Source of the DNA: Candidatus Uhrbacteria bacterium
GTDB lineage: Bacteria > Patescibacteriota > Patescibacteriia > UBA9934 > GWF2-40-263
Reading direction: 5' to 3'
DNA: 53,550 bases
NCBI GenBank assembly: GCA_016188475.1
Contig: JACPHT010000009.1
Coordinates: 1 to 53,550 of the forward strand
The translations under genes and the position numbers were made by a program. Of this stretch, positions 9,858 through 18,101 are shown one piece after another. Numbering within the stretch: position 1 is the stretch's first letter; every line of letters starts with the position of its first letter. Under the pieces are notes generated by a model. The model ran no database searches, was not told the origin of the DNA, and was given only the letters and a program-made list of their open reading frames with translations.

Positions 9858-9981
9858 GACCTTTCTCAAAACTTGATGAGATTTCGACGCACGGGGAAAC
9901 AAATGTCGAGGCGTAATGAAAATTACGGTGAGATATTTGTGGGGCCCCGTAAGTCGAAAGATCGCGAGTTTTGAAAAGGTC
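9858..9981 (+). other. 23S-5S spacer hairpin (rRNA-flanking element 2)
   Basis: Arms GACCTTTCTCAAAACT and AGTTTTGAAAAGGTC; inner domain matches 4831-4894. Confidence 0.75.
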
Positions 9982-9993
9982 ATTAAAGAGTTC

Positions 9994-10113
9994 TCTGTCT
10001 TGGTGCCACTTCCTAGAGGGTCACACCTGTTCCCATACCGAACACAGAAGTTAAGCCTCTAAGGGCCAATGGTAGTGCGATTGCGCGAGAGTAGGTGGGC
10101 GCCAGGACAGAGA
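9994..10113 (+). rRNA. rrf: 5S ribosomal RNA
   Basis: CACACCTGTTCCCATACCGAACACAGAAGTTAAGCC...GAGAGTAGGTGGGCGCCAGGACAGA. Confidence 0.95.
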
Positions 10114-10267
10114 ACTTTTTTGTTTGGAAAATTTTTGATTTCTTGATACCGTACCTGCGTATGGAAAATGCTAAAACTCAATGCGTCATCTGCAAACTCT
10201 TAAAAAATATGACGATTTTTGTTCTTGGAATTGTTGTTGGAATTTTTATTACATTTTTATACGTAAT

Positions 10268-11014
10268 ATGAATTTTCGCTTCATAATTTTAGCCGCAGGA
10301 AAAGGCAAACGTATGCATTCAGATATTCCAAAGGCTCTTACAACAGTTTGCGAAAAACCGATTTTGCAATATGTTTATGAATCAGTCATGCGAACCGGTC
10401 TTGATAAAAATCCGATTGTTGTGATCGGTCCTGAACGAATTCAACTTTGTAAAAGTTTCAACGGCGTCTGTACTTATGTTGTTCAAGAAGAACAACTTGG
10501 CACAGCGCATGCGGTTCAGGTAACTCGACCATTTATTGATATAAAAACAGATGCAGTGATTGTTCTGTATGGCGATCATCCATTTGTTTCAACACAAACA
10601 CTTCAGCGTCTTGTGGCTTTGCATGAGCAAAAACAAGTTGTTGTTACGATGATGACGACGACTGTTCCGTCATTTGACGATTGGCATCGCGCTTATTTGC
10701 ATTGGGGGAGAATTTTGCGAGACTCAGATAATAATATTGTTGGAATTCGAGAATTCAAAGATGCAACAGAAAAAGAGCGCGAAATTCGTGAAGTCAATCC
10801 GGCCTTGTATTGTTTTGATACAAAATGGCTTTGGGAACAGATTGGCGAGATCAAAAATGTAAATGCAAACCAAGAATTTTATTTGACTGATTTGGTTGAG
10901 TTGGCAGTTGCTCAAGGCCATAAAATTCATTCGCTTTCCATTCCTCCTGAAGAAGCTGTTGGAATCAACACACCCGAAGAACGAGAAATTGCTGAACAAC
11001 TATGTCGAAGTTGA
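10268..11014 (+). CDS. NTP transferase, GlmU N-terminal-like nucleotidyltransferase
   Basis: FIILAAGKGKRMHSDIPKAL; VQEEQLGTAHAV; LYGDHPFV; no left-handed beta-helix acetyltransferase domain. Confidence 0.85.
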   Translation: MNFRFIILAAGKGKRMHSDIPKALTTVCEKPILQYVYESVMRTGLDKNPIVVIGPERIQLCKSFNGVCTYVVQEEQLGTAHAVQVTRPFIDIKTDAVIVLYGDHPFVSTQTLQRLVALHEQKQVVVTMMTTTVPSFDDWHRAYLHWGRILRDSDNNIVGIREFKDATEKEREIREVNPALYCFDTKWLWEQIGEIKNVNANQEFYLTDLVELAVAQGHKIHSLSIPPEEAVGINTPEEREIAEQLCRS

Positions 11015-11550
11015 TAATTATTGGAGGTTCTCTTGCAACAGGAAAAACAACTATTGCAAAATTTTTGGAAGAAAAAACCGGCATTAAACGAATTGCAATG
11101 GATGATTTGAAGGAACGTTTTTTTGATATCGGAGGATATCGCGATCGCGAGTGGTCAAAACGCATTGGTCATGTCGCTTGGCCTGTTTTTCAACAACTTG
11201 TTGAGTTGCATCTTGAGCATGGTGAAGATGTAATCGCAGAAGCAACTTTTTTACATCCAAATGACGCGGATTGGATTTTGAAAATCGCTAAGCGTCGTAG
11301 CGCGAATGTTTTTCAGATTTGGATGACAGCTGATCCAAGTGTTACTCGGGAACGGTTTATTCATCGTGCAAACAATGAACGCCATCCAGGTCATTGTGAT
11401 GCGCTTGAGCATGTTATCGAAGAATTTGATAAACGATTTTTTTGTAAAACATTTGATCCGCTTGAGTTGAATTGTAAAACGTTAGTTGTTGACACGACTT
11501 GTTTTGAAAATGTTGATAAGAAAGGTGTTTTAGATTTTTTGGAAAAATAA
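11002..11550 (+). CDS. P-loop ATPase/kinase, AAA_33-like
   Basis: GGSLATGKTTIAKFL Walker A; overlaps previous gene by 13 bp. Confidence 0.75.
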   Translation: MSKLIIIGGSLATGKTTIAKFLEEKTGIKRIAMDDLKERFFDIGGYRDREWSKRIGHVAWPVFQQLVELHLEHGEDVIAEATFLHPNDADWILKIAKRRSANVFQIWMTADPSVTRERFIHRANNERHPGHCDALEHVIEEFDKRFFCKTFDPLELNCKTLVVDTTCFENVDKKGVLDFLEK

Positions 11551-11557
11551 TAGATGT

Positions 11558-12826
11558 ATGCGCTACATTGTTGATTGGCATATTCATTCCAAATACTCGC
11601 GAGCATGCTCGAAGCAATTGGAATTGCCAACAATCGCGCAGTGGTGCGAGCGAAAAGGGATCAACATCGTGACGACCGGTGATTGGACGCATCCGGAGTG
11701 GTTCAAGCACATCGAGGAAAGTTTGGTGGAAGACAGACAAGGGGTCTATCATTTATTGCCTGAGCTTGTCGAAGGCTGTAAAACTGAATTCATGCTCGTG
11801 CAAGAAGTTAGTCAGATTTATAAAAAAGGTGATAAGACTAGGAGAGTGCATAATTTAATTTTTTCGCCATCTATTGAAACGTGCGAAAAAGTTAATGCGA
11901 GATTAAACAAACAAGGATTCAACATCAAATCAGATGGTCGGCCGATTCTCGGAATCGATTCAGAAGAACTTTACAAATTATTAAAAGAGATTGATGAAAA
12001 GATAATTGTTGTTCCAGCCCATGCTTGGACTCCGTGGTACGCGGTTTTTGGAAGCAAGTCAGGTTTTGATTCTCTTGAAGAATGTTTTGGCGAAATGTCA
12101 AAGTATATTTACGCGATTGAGACTGGTCTTTCTTCAGACCCTGAAATGAATTGGCAGATTTCAGCTCTTGATAAGATTGTTCTTGTTTCAAACTCCGATG
12201 CTCATTCACCTAGAAACCTTGGACGCGAAGCAAATGTATTCGAATTCGGTAAACCTCCAACGTTTGATGATTTTGTTTCTGTTTTGAAAAATCAAGATAC
12301 GTCTCGTTTCAAATATACAATCGAGTTTTATCCGCAAGAAGGAAAATATCATTTTGACGGATGCGCCGCTTGTAAGTTTTCCTGCGATCCAGCTCAATCA
12401 AAAAAACTTGGGAACAGATGTCCAACCTGTAAGAGGTTACTTACTCTAGGAGTTCATAATCGCGTGGAGGAATTGAAAGATCGAGATGCAGATTCAGTTT
12501 TAAGTCGTAAGATTCCTTTCAAGTCCATTGTTCCGCTTGCTGAAATTTTAGCCGAAGTGTTTGGTGTGAAATCTGTAAGTTCAAAAAAAGTTGAAGAAGA
12601 ATACATGCGACTTACAAATGAACTTGCTGACGAGTTTTCAATTTTGCTTGATGTGCCGATTGCAACTATTCGTTCACAAACTAACAATGAAAATGTAGCG
12701 CTTGCTATAGAAAAAGTTCGAACTGGAAAAGTTGAAGTGACGCCAGGATATGACGGTATTTATGGAACAGTTAAAGTATTCGGTAAGTCAGGCCCAAAAC
12801 AACAAACACAACGATCGTTATTGTAA
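11558..12826 (+). CDS. PHP-domain nuclease, Endonuclease Q-like
   Basis: DWHIHSKYSRACSKQL PHP motif; CDGCAACKFSC...CPTCKRLLTLGVHNRVEELKDR zinc-binding region. Confidence 0.8.
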   Translation: MRYIVDWHIHSKYSRACSKQLELPTIAQWCERKGINIVTTGDWTHPEWFKHIEESLVEDRQGVYHLLPELVEGCKTEFMLVQEVSQIYKKGDKTRRVHNLIFSPSIETCEKVNARLNKQGFNIKSDGRPILGIDSEELYKLLKEIDEKIIVVPAHAWTPWYAVFGSKSGFDSLEECFGEMSKYIYAIETGLSSDPEMNWQISALDKIVLVSNSDAHSPRNLGREANVFEFGKPPTFDDFVSVLKNQDTSRFKYTIEFYPQEGKYHFDGCAACKFSCDPAQSKKLGNRCPTCKRLLTLGVHNRVEELKDRDADSVLSRKIPFKSIVPLAEILAEVFGVKSVSSKKVEEEYMRLTNELADEFSILLDVPIATIRSQTNNENVALAIEKVRTGKVEVTPGYDGIYGTVKVFGKSGPKQQTQRSLL

Positions 12827-12829
12827 AAC

Positions 12830-12866
12830 AAAAAACTCCCCGGCGCGCCACTGGGGAGTTTTGTAA
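12830..12866. terminator. Bidirectional intrinsic terminator
   Basis: AAAACTCCCC-ggcgcgccact-GGGGAGTTTT between convergent genes. Confidence 0.75.
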
Positions 12867-12879
12867 TTTACCGAATGAA

Positions 12880-13008
12880 CTATTTCTTCTTGTGAGCCTT
12901 GCGCTTCTTGGAAGCTTTGCGCTTCTTTGGAGCCGCTTTCTTATGAGCTTTCTTGTGCTTCTTTGGAGCCGCTTTCTTCTTGTGAGCCTTCTTTTTCTTT
13001 GCTGGCAT
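12880..13008 (-). CDS. Lysine-rich histone H1-like small basic protein (42 aa)
   Basis: MPAKKKKAHKKKAAPKKHKKAHKKAAPKKRKASKKRKAHKKK; strong SD AGGAGGTGA; absent from the ORF track because it is short. Confidence 0.8.
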   Translation of the reverse strand: MPAKKKKAHKKKAAPKKHKKAHKKAAPKKRKASKKRKAHKKK

Positions 13009-13036
13009 AAATTTGTGTCACCTCCTCTACGGAGTT

Positions 13037-13100
13037 AAACGTCGGTGTTTCCGGCGAAGCCGGACCAGATTTTATTCTGGAAAAATTCCTCCAGACGTTT
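13037..13100 (-). promoter_or_regulatory. Structured 5' leader of the lysine-rich gene
   Basis: AAACGTC...GACGTTT closing stem around CCAGA/TCTGG and CCGGC/GCCGG hairpins, just upstream of the SD. Confidence 0.5.
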
Positions 13101-13737
13101 TATAAATTATGAATTACGTGCTCGATCGAGCACTGCAAAAATGTATTGCAGTCTTTTGTCGTCTTGCATGGCGCGATGCTTGAACGATAGATATATTATA
13201 GAAGGAAAGTAACAGAGTAGTAAAGTGAGAATTAAAATAAATTTTGTTTTTTTTGTTAACTTCAGTGTTTATTTCATTTTTAATGAATGTGTAATTTATA
13301 TATTTTATTTTTTACATAGCGAGATATTTTTGCGGAGTCGTGTGAAAAGATTTTTCACTCATACATTTTTGATGTAAACAGATATAATGTCTATGATTAT
13401 AAAATCTTTATTTTTTTGCTAAAATTTGATGAATTAAGTTCGCATGTTTTTTTGTTTAGCATGAGCTGTCAATGATTTTATTTTTTGAATTTAAATAACA
13501 CACGACTTAGTTTTTTATATTATTGTGGATTTTTGTTTATAAATTCATGTTTGGAATTCTATTTTTGTATTTTGTGTAGACAATTTGTTGTTGTGGATAA
13601 CTATTGTTGTGGTGTGGGTTGATCATGTAATTATTATCGCGCAATATTGACAGGAATCCCTATAATGATATTATTCCGTCACAAAAGAGGTTTTAAATGT
13701 GGGTCAATAGTGCCTTTGTCCGTCCTTTAGGCCGGAC

Positions 13738-13895
13738 TCGGAGCTAATGGCCTCGTTCGGAAATAGTCAAACCCTTCGTGTTTTGCAACCACTGTCCAAA
13801 TATTTATTAGTAAACAAGTTTCCATAAATATTTGGGTAGTGGTTACAGCCTTTCGGCTTGACTATTTCGCTCGCTCGGGGGCCAATAGCTCAGTT
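13738..13895. repeat. Long imperfect palindrome
   Basis: GAGCTAATGGCC...AAATAGTCAA...AACCACTGTCCAAATATTTA versus TAAATATTTGGGTAGTGGTT...TTGACTATTT...GGCCAATAGCTC. Confidence 0.75.
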
Positions 13896-13900
13896 GGTAG
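13879..13900 (+). pseudogene. 5' half of a split or disrupted tRNA
   Basis: GGGCCAATAGCTCAGTTGGTAG acceptor plus D-arm; 3' half lies at 14047-14090. Confidence 0.5.
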
Positions 13901-14046
13901 CCCAGCACTACAACAATGAAATAGTACGGCTTGTGACGGGCCTGTAGCTCAGTTGGCTAGAGCGTCTGCTTTGCAAGCAGAAGGTCAAGGGTTCGAGCCC
14001 CTTCAGGTCCACCATAATCCGTTCTCATAATTGTTGTAGTGCTGGG
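13901..14046 (+). repeat. Perfect 17-bp inverted repeat flanking tRNA-Ala
   Basis: CCCAGCACTACAACAAT (13901-13917) and ATTGTTGTAGTGCTGGG (14030-14046). Confidence 0.9.
13938..14014 (+). tRNA. tRNA-Ala (UGC)
   Basis: GGGCCTGTAGCTCAGTTGG...TCTGC-TTTGCAA-GCAGA...GGGTTCGAGCCCC TTCAGGTCCACCA; canonical cloverleaf. Confidence 0.95.
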
Positions 14047-14090
14047 TTGCAAGCAGGGGGTCAGGAGTTCGAGTCTCCTTTGTTCCACCA
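14047..14090 (+). pseudogene. 3' half of a split or disrupted tRNA-Ala-like gene with encoded CCA
   Basis: TTGCAAGCAGGGGGTCAGGAGTTCGAGTCTCCTTTGTTCCACCA; intact T-arm and acceptor 3' strand. Confidence 0.6.
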
Positions 14091-14128
14091 ACAATAAAAA
14101 CCGACAGTGTGTCGGTTTTTATTGTTGA
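14091..14128 (+). terminator. Intrinsic terminator
   Basis: ACAATAAAAACCGACA-gtg-TGTCGGTTTTTATTGT. Confidence 0.8.
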
Positions 14129-14170
14129 TCGAATTGTGCACGTCTCATGTTATAATACATTCAACAAAGT

Positions 14171-14935
14171 ATGCCGCACATTCATTTATCTTCAATCAAA
14201 CTCGTTGACGGTTTCAAAATTCGCAACACGCTTGATCCTGATTTCGGAATTTTTCATACACACTCGTGCCGCTCAGGAAGATACTCTCCAAAATTTTATA
14301 TTCCACAAGGAGAGTGGTGGCTTGATGTGCTCGCGGAAAAAGAAAGGGATTTTTTGATTCATGTTGAATCGATTGAGACAGGTAATCTTTCAGGTCATCA
14401 TCTCAGGGCGTATTTGAAAAAGCAAATAATCTTGCCAGGACCAATTCCTAAATTTGTCATTAGAAAAGAACAAAGTCGGAATTTGCGTCTTATGTTTGTT
14501 GACGGAGCGATAGTACGAAAGTATATAGATCCAGAATTTATTCTTGGCGGGCATGATCTTATTTATCCAACCTACATCCCAAAAGGAGAAATTTGGTTAG
14601 AAGCCGGAATCAACAAGAAAGAAGTTCCGTTTATTTTTGAACACGAATTTTTAGAGCGCACACTCATGTCAAAAGGGAAAAGTTATGACGTCGCGCACGA
14701 GTATGGAACTTGTATTGAAAAAGAAACTCGTCGAGCAAAAAATGTTGGATGTTATCCAGGGGATGAAAATTATAAATGGAGACATTTGACTAACGAAGAG
14801 ATGGTTGAAAAATATTATCTTCCTTGGAGTGAAAATGTTCCAGAGTCAATGCCATTTTTTGATTGGAAAAGTTTGTTTGCAAGTAATGTGAGTTTGCCGC
14901 GAGTGCATGACCACGGATTTTGGGATCGCAATTAA
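14171..14935 (+). CDS. Hypothetical protein with internal duplication (254 aa)
   Basis: VDGFKIRNTLDPDF...YIPQGEWWLDV and VDGAIVRKYIDPEF...YIPKGEIWLEA repeats; C-terminal EHEFLERTLMSKGKSYDVAHEYG. Confidence 0.75.
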   Translation: MPHIHLSSIKLVDGFKIRNTLDPDFGIFHTHSCRSGRYSPKFYIPQGEWWLDVLAEKERDFLIHVESIETGNLSGHHLRAYLKKQIILPGPIPKFVIRKEQSRNLRLMFVDGAIVRKYIDPEFILGGHDLIYPTYIPKGEIWLEAGINKKEVPFIFEHEFLERTLMSKGKSYDVAHEYGTCIEKETRRAKNVGCYPGDENYKWRHLTNEEMVEKYYLPWSENVPESMPFFDWKSLFASNVSLPRVHDHGFWDRN

Positions 14936-15921
14936 CGAACAATATTTTTTGGAGTTTTTCCATTTATAAACATCAAGATATTTTCAGCCGCCAATCGGCT
15001 CATTTCTTGACGTGTCTCGAGTGTTGCTGAAGCTGTGTGAGGAGTGAGAACAACATTATCCATCTCTCTCAAATCAAGATTGTCTTTTGGATCGCAATCG
15101 ATCATTGGTTCGCATTCGTACACATCAAGTCCAACACCAGCTATTTCTTTTTTTGAGAGCGCTTTTACGAGCGCTTTTTCATCAATGATTGGTCCGCGAG
15201 CGGTGTTTATTAGAAATGCTGTTTTTTTCATCATCTTAAATTGTTTTGAACTAATCAGATGGCGTGTGGAAGGCGAAAGTGGAACATGAAGCGATACAAA
15301 ATCTGATTCCTTTAGAAGTTGTTCAAGTGTTCTAAATTTTGCACTGGTTTCTTTTTCAAGTTGAGGGTTTCGTTTAATATCATTATAAAGAATTTTCATA
15401 TTAAATCCGTCGTGAAGTCTATGAACCACTCCGCTTCCGATTCTTCCTGTACCAATTATTCCAACTGTCTTTCCGTAAAAATCAGTTCCAAGCAAAAGTT
15501 TTGGTCCCCATGCTTTATATTTCCCAGCGCGAGTGAAACGATCCGCTTCGCAAATACGTTTCGCAAGCGAGAACATGAAAGCTATCGTGTGTTCGGCAAC
15601 TGATTCGGAAATTTGTTCACTCGGTGTATTGGTTACAGCAATTCCTCTTTTTTTTGCTTCAACTAAATCAACATTATCAAATCCAACCGCGTAATTTGCG
15701 ACCATTTTGAGTTGTGGTCCTGCGGCGTTAAAAACTTCATCATCAATTCGCTCTGTGAGAATCGATAAAATAATATCTTTATCTTTGACTCGTTTTAATA
15801 ATTCGCGTCGCGGAATCTGTTTATCTTTTTCGTAAATTTCAAGTTTGATTCTTTTGTCGGCTTTTAGAAGTTTAATTCCTTCATCTGGAATTTCACGGGT
15901 CACGAAAATTTTATAAATCAT
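14932..15921 (-). CDS. D-isomer-specific 2-hydroxyacid dehydrogenase (glyoxylate reductase-like)
   Basis: YAVGFDNVDLVEAKKRGIAVTNTP; GKTVGIIGTGRIG; NTARGPIIDEKAL. Confidence 0.9.
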   Translation of the reverse strand: MIYKIFVTREIPDEGIKLLKADKRIKLEIYEKDKQIPRRELLKRVKDKDIILSILTERIDDEVFNAAGPQLKMVANYAVGFDNVDLVEAKKRGIAVTNTPSEQISESVAEHTIAFMFSLAKRICEADRFTRAGKYKAWGPKLLLGTDFYGKTVGIIGTGRIGSGVVHRLHDGFNMKILYNDIKRNPQLEKETSAKFRTLEQLLKESDFVSLHVPLSPSTRHLISSKQFKMMKKTAFLINTARGPIIDEKALVKALSKKEIAGVGLDVYECEPMIDCDPKDNLDLREMDNVVLTPHTASATLETRQEMSRLAAENILMFINGKTPKNIVR

Positions 15922-15947
15922 AGTTCTAAAATTATACAGCGCTATTG

Positions 15948-15976
15948 ACGTTTTTGCTATTTAAAGATACTCTAGT
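15948..15976 (+). promoter_or_regulatory. Putative sigma70 promoter upstream of 16106 gene
   Basis: TTGACG, ~17-nt spacer, TACTCT. Confidence 0.4.
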
Positions 15977-16105
15977 TCAGTTCATTAAGCACTGGCGCTT
16001 GATGAATCCGCGCATGCCGGAGGCATGTATTTCGTCTCCAATAAGTTATCGTGGCGCCTTCAGTGAAGATGCGACGATACAAAATGTTGGAGAATGGAGG
16101 TGAAC

Positions 16106-17035
16106 ATGGGTGCGCTTTCTCGGATACCTTCATGGGTAAAAAGGCTCGATGACCTTTCCGGCAACTTCACAAACAAAGGGATTGACGGGCTGGCAAAATA
16201 TCCAATGCCTGGACTTGTTAATCGTTTGTGTGAAATGGTCATTGACAAAGTTTTCTCGCCCGACGAACTCGAGGCATGGATAAACGAGCGATCTCAGTCG
16301 TGGGTAGATGAACACGCTGAAGAAATAGCCAATTCAAGGATTTCACAGATAGCTCTTCAAGCCGATCCGCGAATCTTTTGGTCCAAAGTATGGAATCAGC
16401 TTCTTGGGAAGTCCATCTTTGTCCCTCCTGTTCCAAAGATAAAGGGCAAAACAAAAATAGCGATCGAGAGATACAAGCTTATACTTGTCTTTCTGCCTGT
16501 CATATCCGAGGCTGACTATCCGGAAAGTTTCGTGAAGCCGAATTGGGGCAGATACATCACAGAGGACAAGATCGAGCGCAAGCCTTTGCCGGGTCGCTGG
16601 GTGCTTGTGGAAACGATCGCTCCGCCTTGTAGTGATAGCCCTAAGGCATACGGCCATGGAGAAGATGTACTTATGAATGATCTCAAGCCGCTATCTCGCT
16701 TTGAGTTTGGTAACTTTGCAATCGAAAATATTGCGCGAGAGTTTGCCAAACTTCTTGGTCTACCATCTCGTGCTTTGCGTCTCCCGACTATAGAAGAGAG
16801 GAATCTTATCGGCAATCTGTTTCTTTGTCTTAATGCCAATATGAACATGGATTTGCCTGATCTAGGCTCTGGATATTCGTGGGAGGCGTGTCTTAATAAG
16901 CATCGCGGTGATAACAATGAATCTTTTGTCGTTGGGTTGCAGGGCCGAGGAGGACTTGCGAACGTTGATTTAATCTCAAACAACGGTTTGAGCAACAACT
17001 ACAGTCTCGGATATCGACTTCTGGCAGTACTTTGA
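16106..17035 (+). CDS. Hypothetical protein with C-type-lectin/FGE-like C-terminus
   Basis: SD GGAGGTGAAC; C-terminus SFVVGLQGRGGLANVDLISNNGLSNNYSLGYRLLAVL; higher-GC codon usage than neighbours. Confidence 0.7.
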   Translation: MGALSRIPSWVKRLDDLSGNFTNKGIDGLAKYPMPGLVNRLCEMVIDKVFSPDELEAWINERSQSWVDEHAEEIANSRISQIALQADPRIFWSKVWNQLLGKSIFVPPVPKIKGKTKIAIERYKLILVFLPVISEADYPESFVKPNWGRYITEDKIERKPLPGRWVLVETIAPPCSDSPKAYGHGEDVLMNDLKPLSRFEFGNFAIENIAREFAKLLGLPSRALRLPTIEERNLIGNLFLCLNANMNMDLPDLGSGYSWEACLNKHRGDNNESFVVGLQGRGGLANVDLISNNGLSNNYSLGYRLLAVL

Positions 17036-17072
17036 TCATCTGACTCTTGGCTCTGTCCAAGGGTTTTTTATT

Positions 17073-18044
17073 TTATAATTTTTCGATTTTGATTTTTCCT
17101 ATCGCAAGAATTGAAGGCCATTTTTTCAGGATTCCATTTTTAGCGCCATAGTTTTGAATGACAGATTCCGCGTTTAATGTTCCGACAGCGAGAGCGTATT
17201 TAACATTATTTTTTTTAATGAGTCCTGCCACAAAACCTGAACCAAACGCGTCGCCGGCTCCTGTCCTAGAAATCGCGCGCGCGCCAGTTGTGAAGGCATG
17301 TAAAATTTTTCCATTCTCCAACGTGTATGATCCTTTTGTTCCGTCAGTGATTATTCTAATTGTGTCTTTTGTTTGAAGAACACTAAACATTGTCTTGATT
17401 GTTTTTTTGCCAGTGAGAAGCCTCGCTTCTTCAGTGTTGATATTTAGAACATCAACCATTGTCAAAATAGGTTTTATTTCTTTCATTCCATTTTTTATTT
17501 CTCCAACTCCAGGATTCCACGCGACTTTTATACCGCACTTGTTTGCGTGCTGAATAATTTTTTTTGACAAAGCCAAATTTCCTCCTAAAGACGTGAGGTA
17601 AATCCATTTTGTTTGTTTACAACCTTCCCAGTGCACATCTTTTACCTCAAATTTTGCCGATACTCCACGATAAACAAGCGCTGTTCTTTCTCCGTCCGGC
17701 ATTGTTAGAAGAACAGAAAACCCAGTTTGCCAATTTTTAATCATTCGAACATAATGTGTGCTAACTCCGAATCGGTTTAGATCATCAATAACATCTTTTC
17801 CTGACGAGTCATCTCCAATTCGGGTCATTGTCGCAGTATGGAAATCTAGCAAGCTGAATGTCGAGGCTGTGTTTGTTGCGCCACCTCCTGTTGTAAGAAT
17901 AAGTTTGTCTAAATCAACTTTGGAACCAAGTGCGACACATTCGCCTGAACCAGTGGGAAATTTTTTGGATTTGAGCGCGATAAAATTTTTGGAAACAAGA
18001 AAGACATCGCGCGTGGCAGAACCGATTGTGATTATGTCGAACAT
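17073..18044 (-). CDS. PfkB-family carbohydrate kinase
   Basis: TTGGGATNTAS; SRTGAGDAFGSGFVAGL. Confidence 0.88.
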   Translation of the reverse strand: MFDIITIGSATRDVFLVSKNFIALKSKKFPTGSGECVALGSKVDLDKLILTTGGGATNTASTFSLLDFHTATMTRIGDDSSGKDVIDDLNRFGVSTHYVRMIKNWQTGFSVLLTMPDGERTALVYRGVSAKFEVKDVHWEGCKQTKWIYLTSLGGNLALSKKIIQHANKCGIKVAWNPGVGEIKNGMKEIKPILTMVDVLNINTEEARLLTGKKTIKTMFSVLQTKDTIRIITDGTKGSYTLENGKILHAFTTGARAISRTGAGDAFGSGFVAGLIKKNNVKYALAVGTLNAESVIQNYGAKNGILKKWPSILAIGKIKIEKL

Positions 18045-18101
18045 ATAGAAAAGGTCTAAAAGGTCCGAGAGGTCTGAAAGGGCCTAAAGGACAAGGTTAT
18101 A

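Noticed and set aside
13901-14046. Insertion sequence or integron around the nested tRNA
   Set aside because: No transposase or integrase ORF and no target-site duplication recognised
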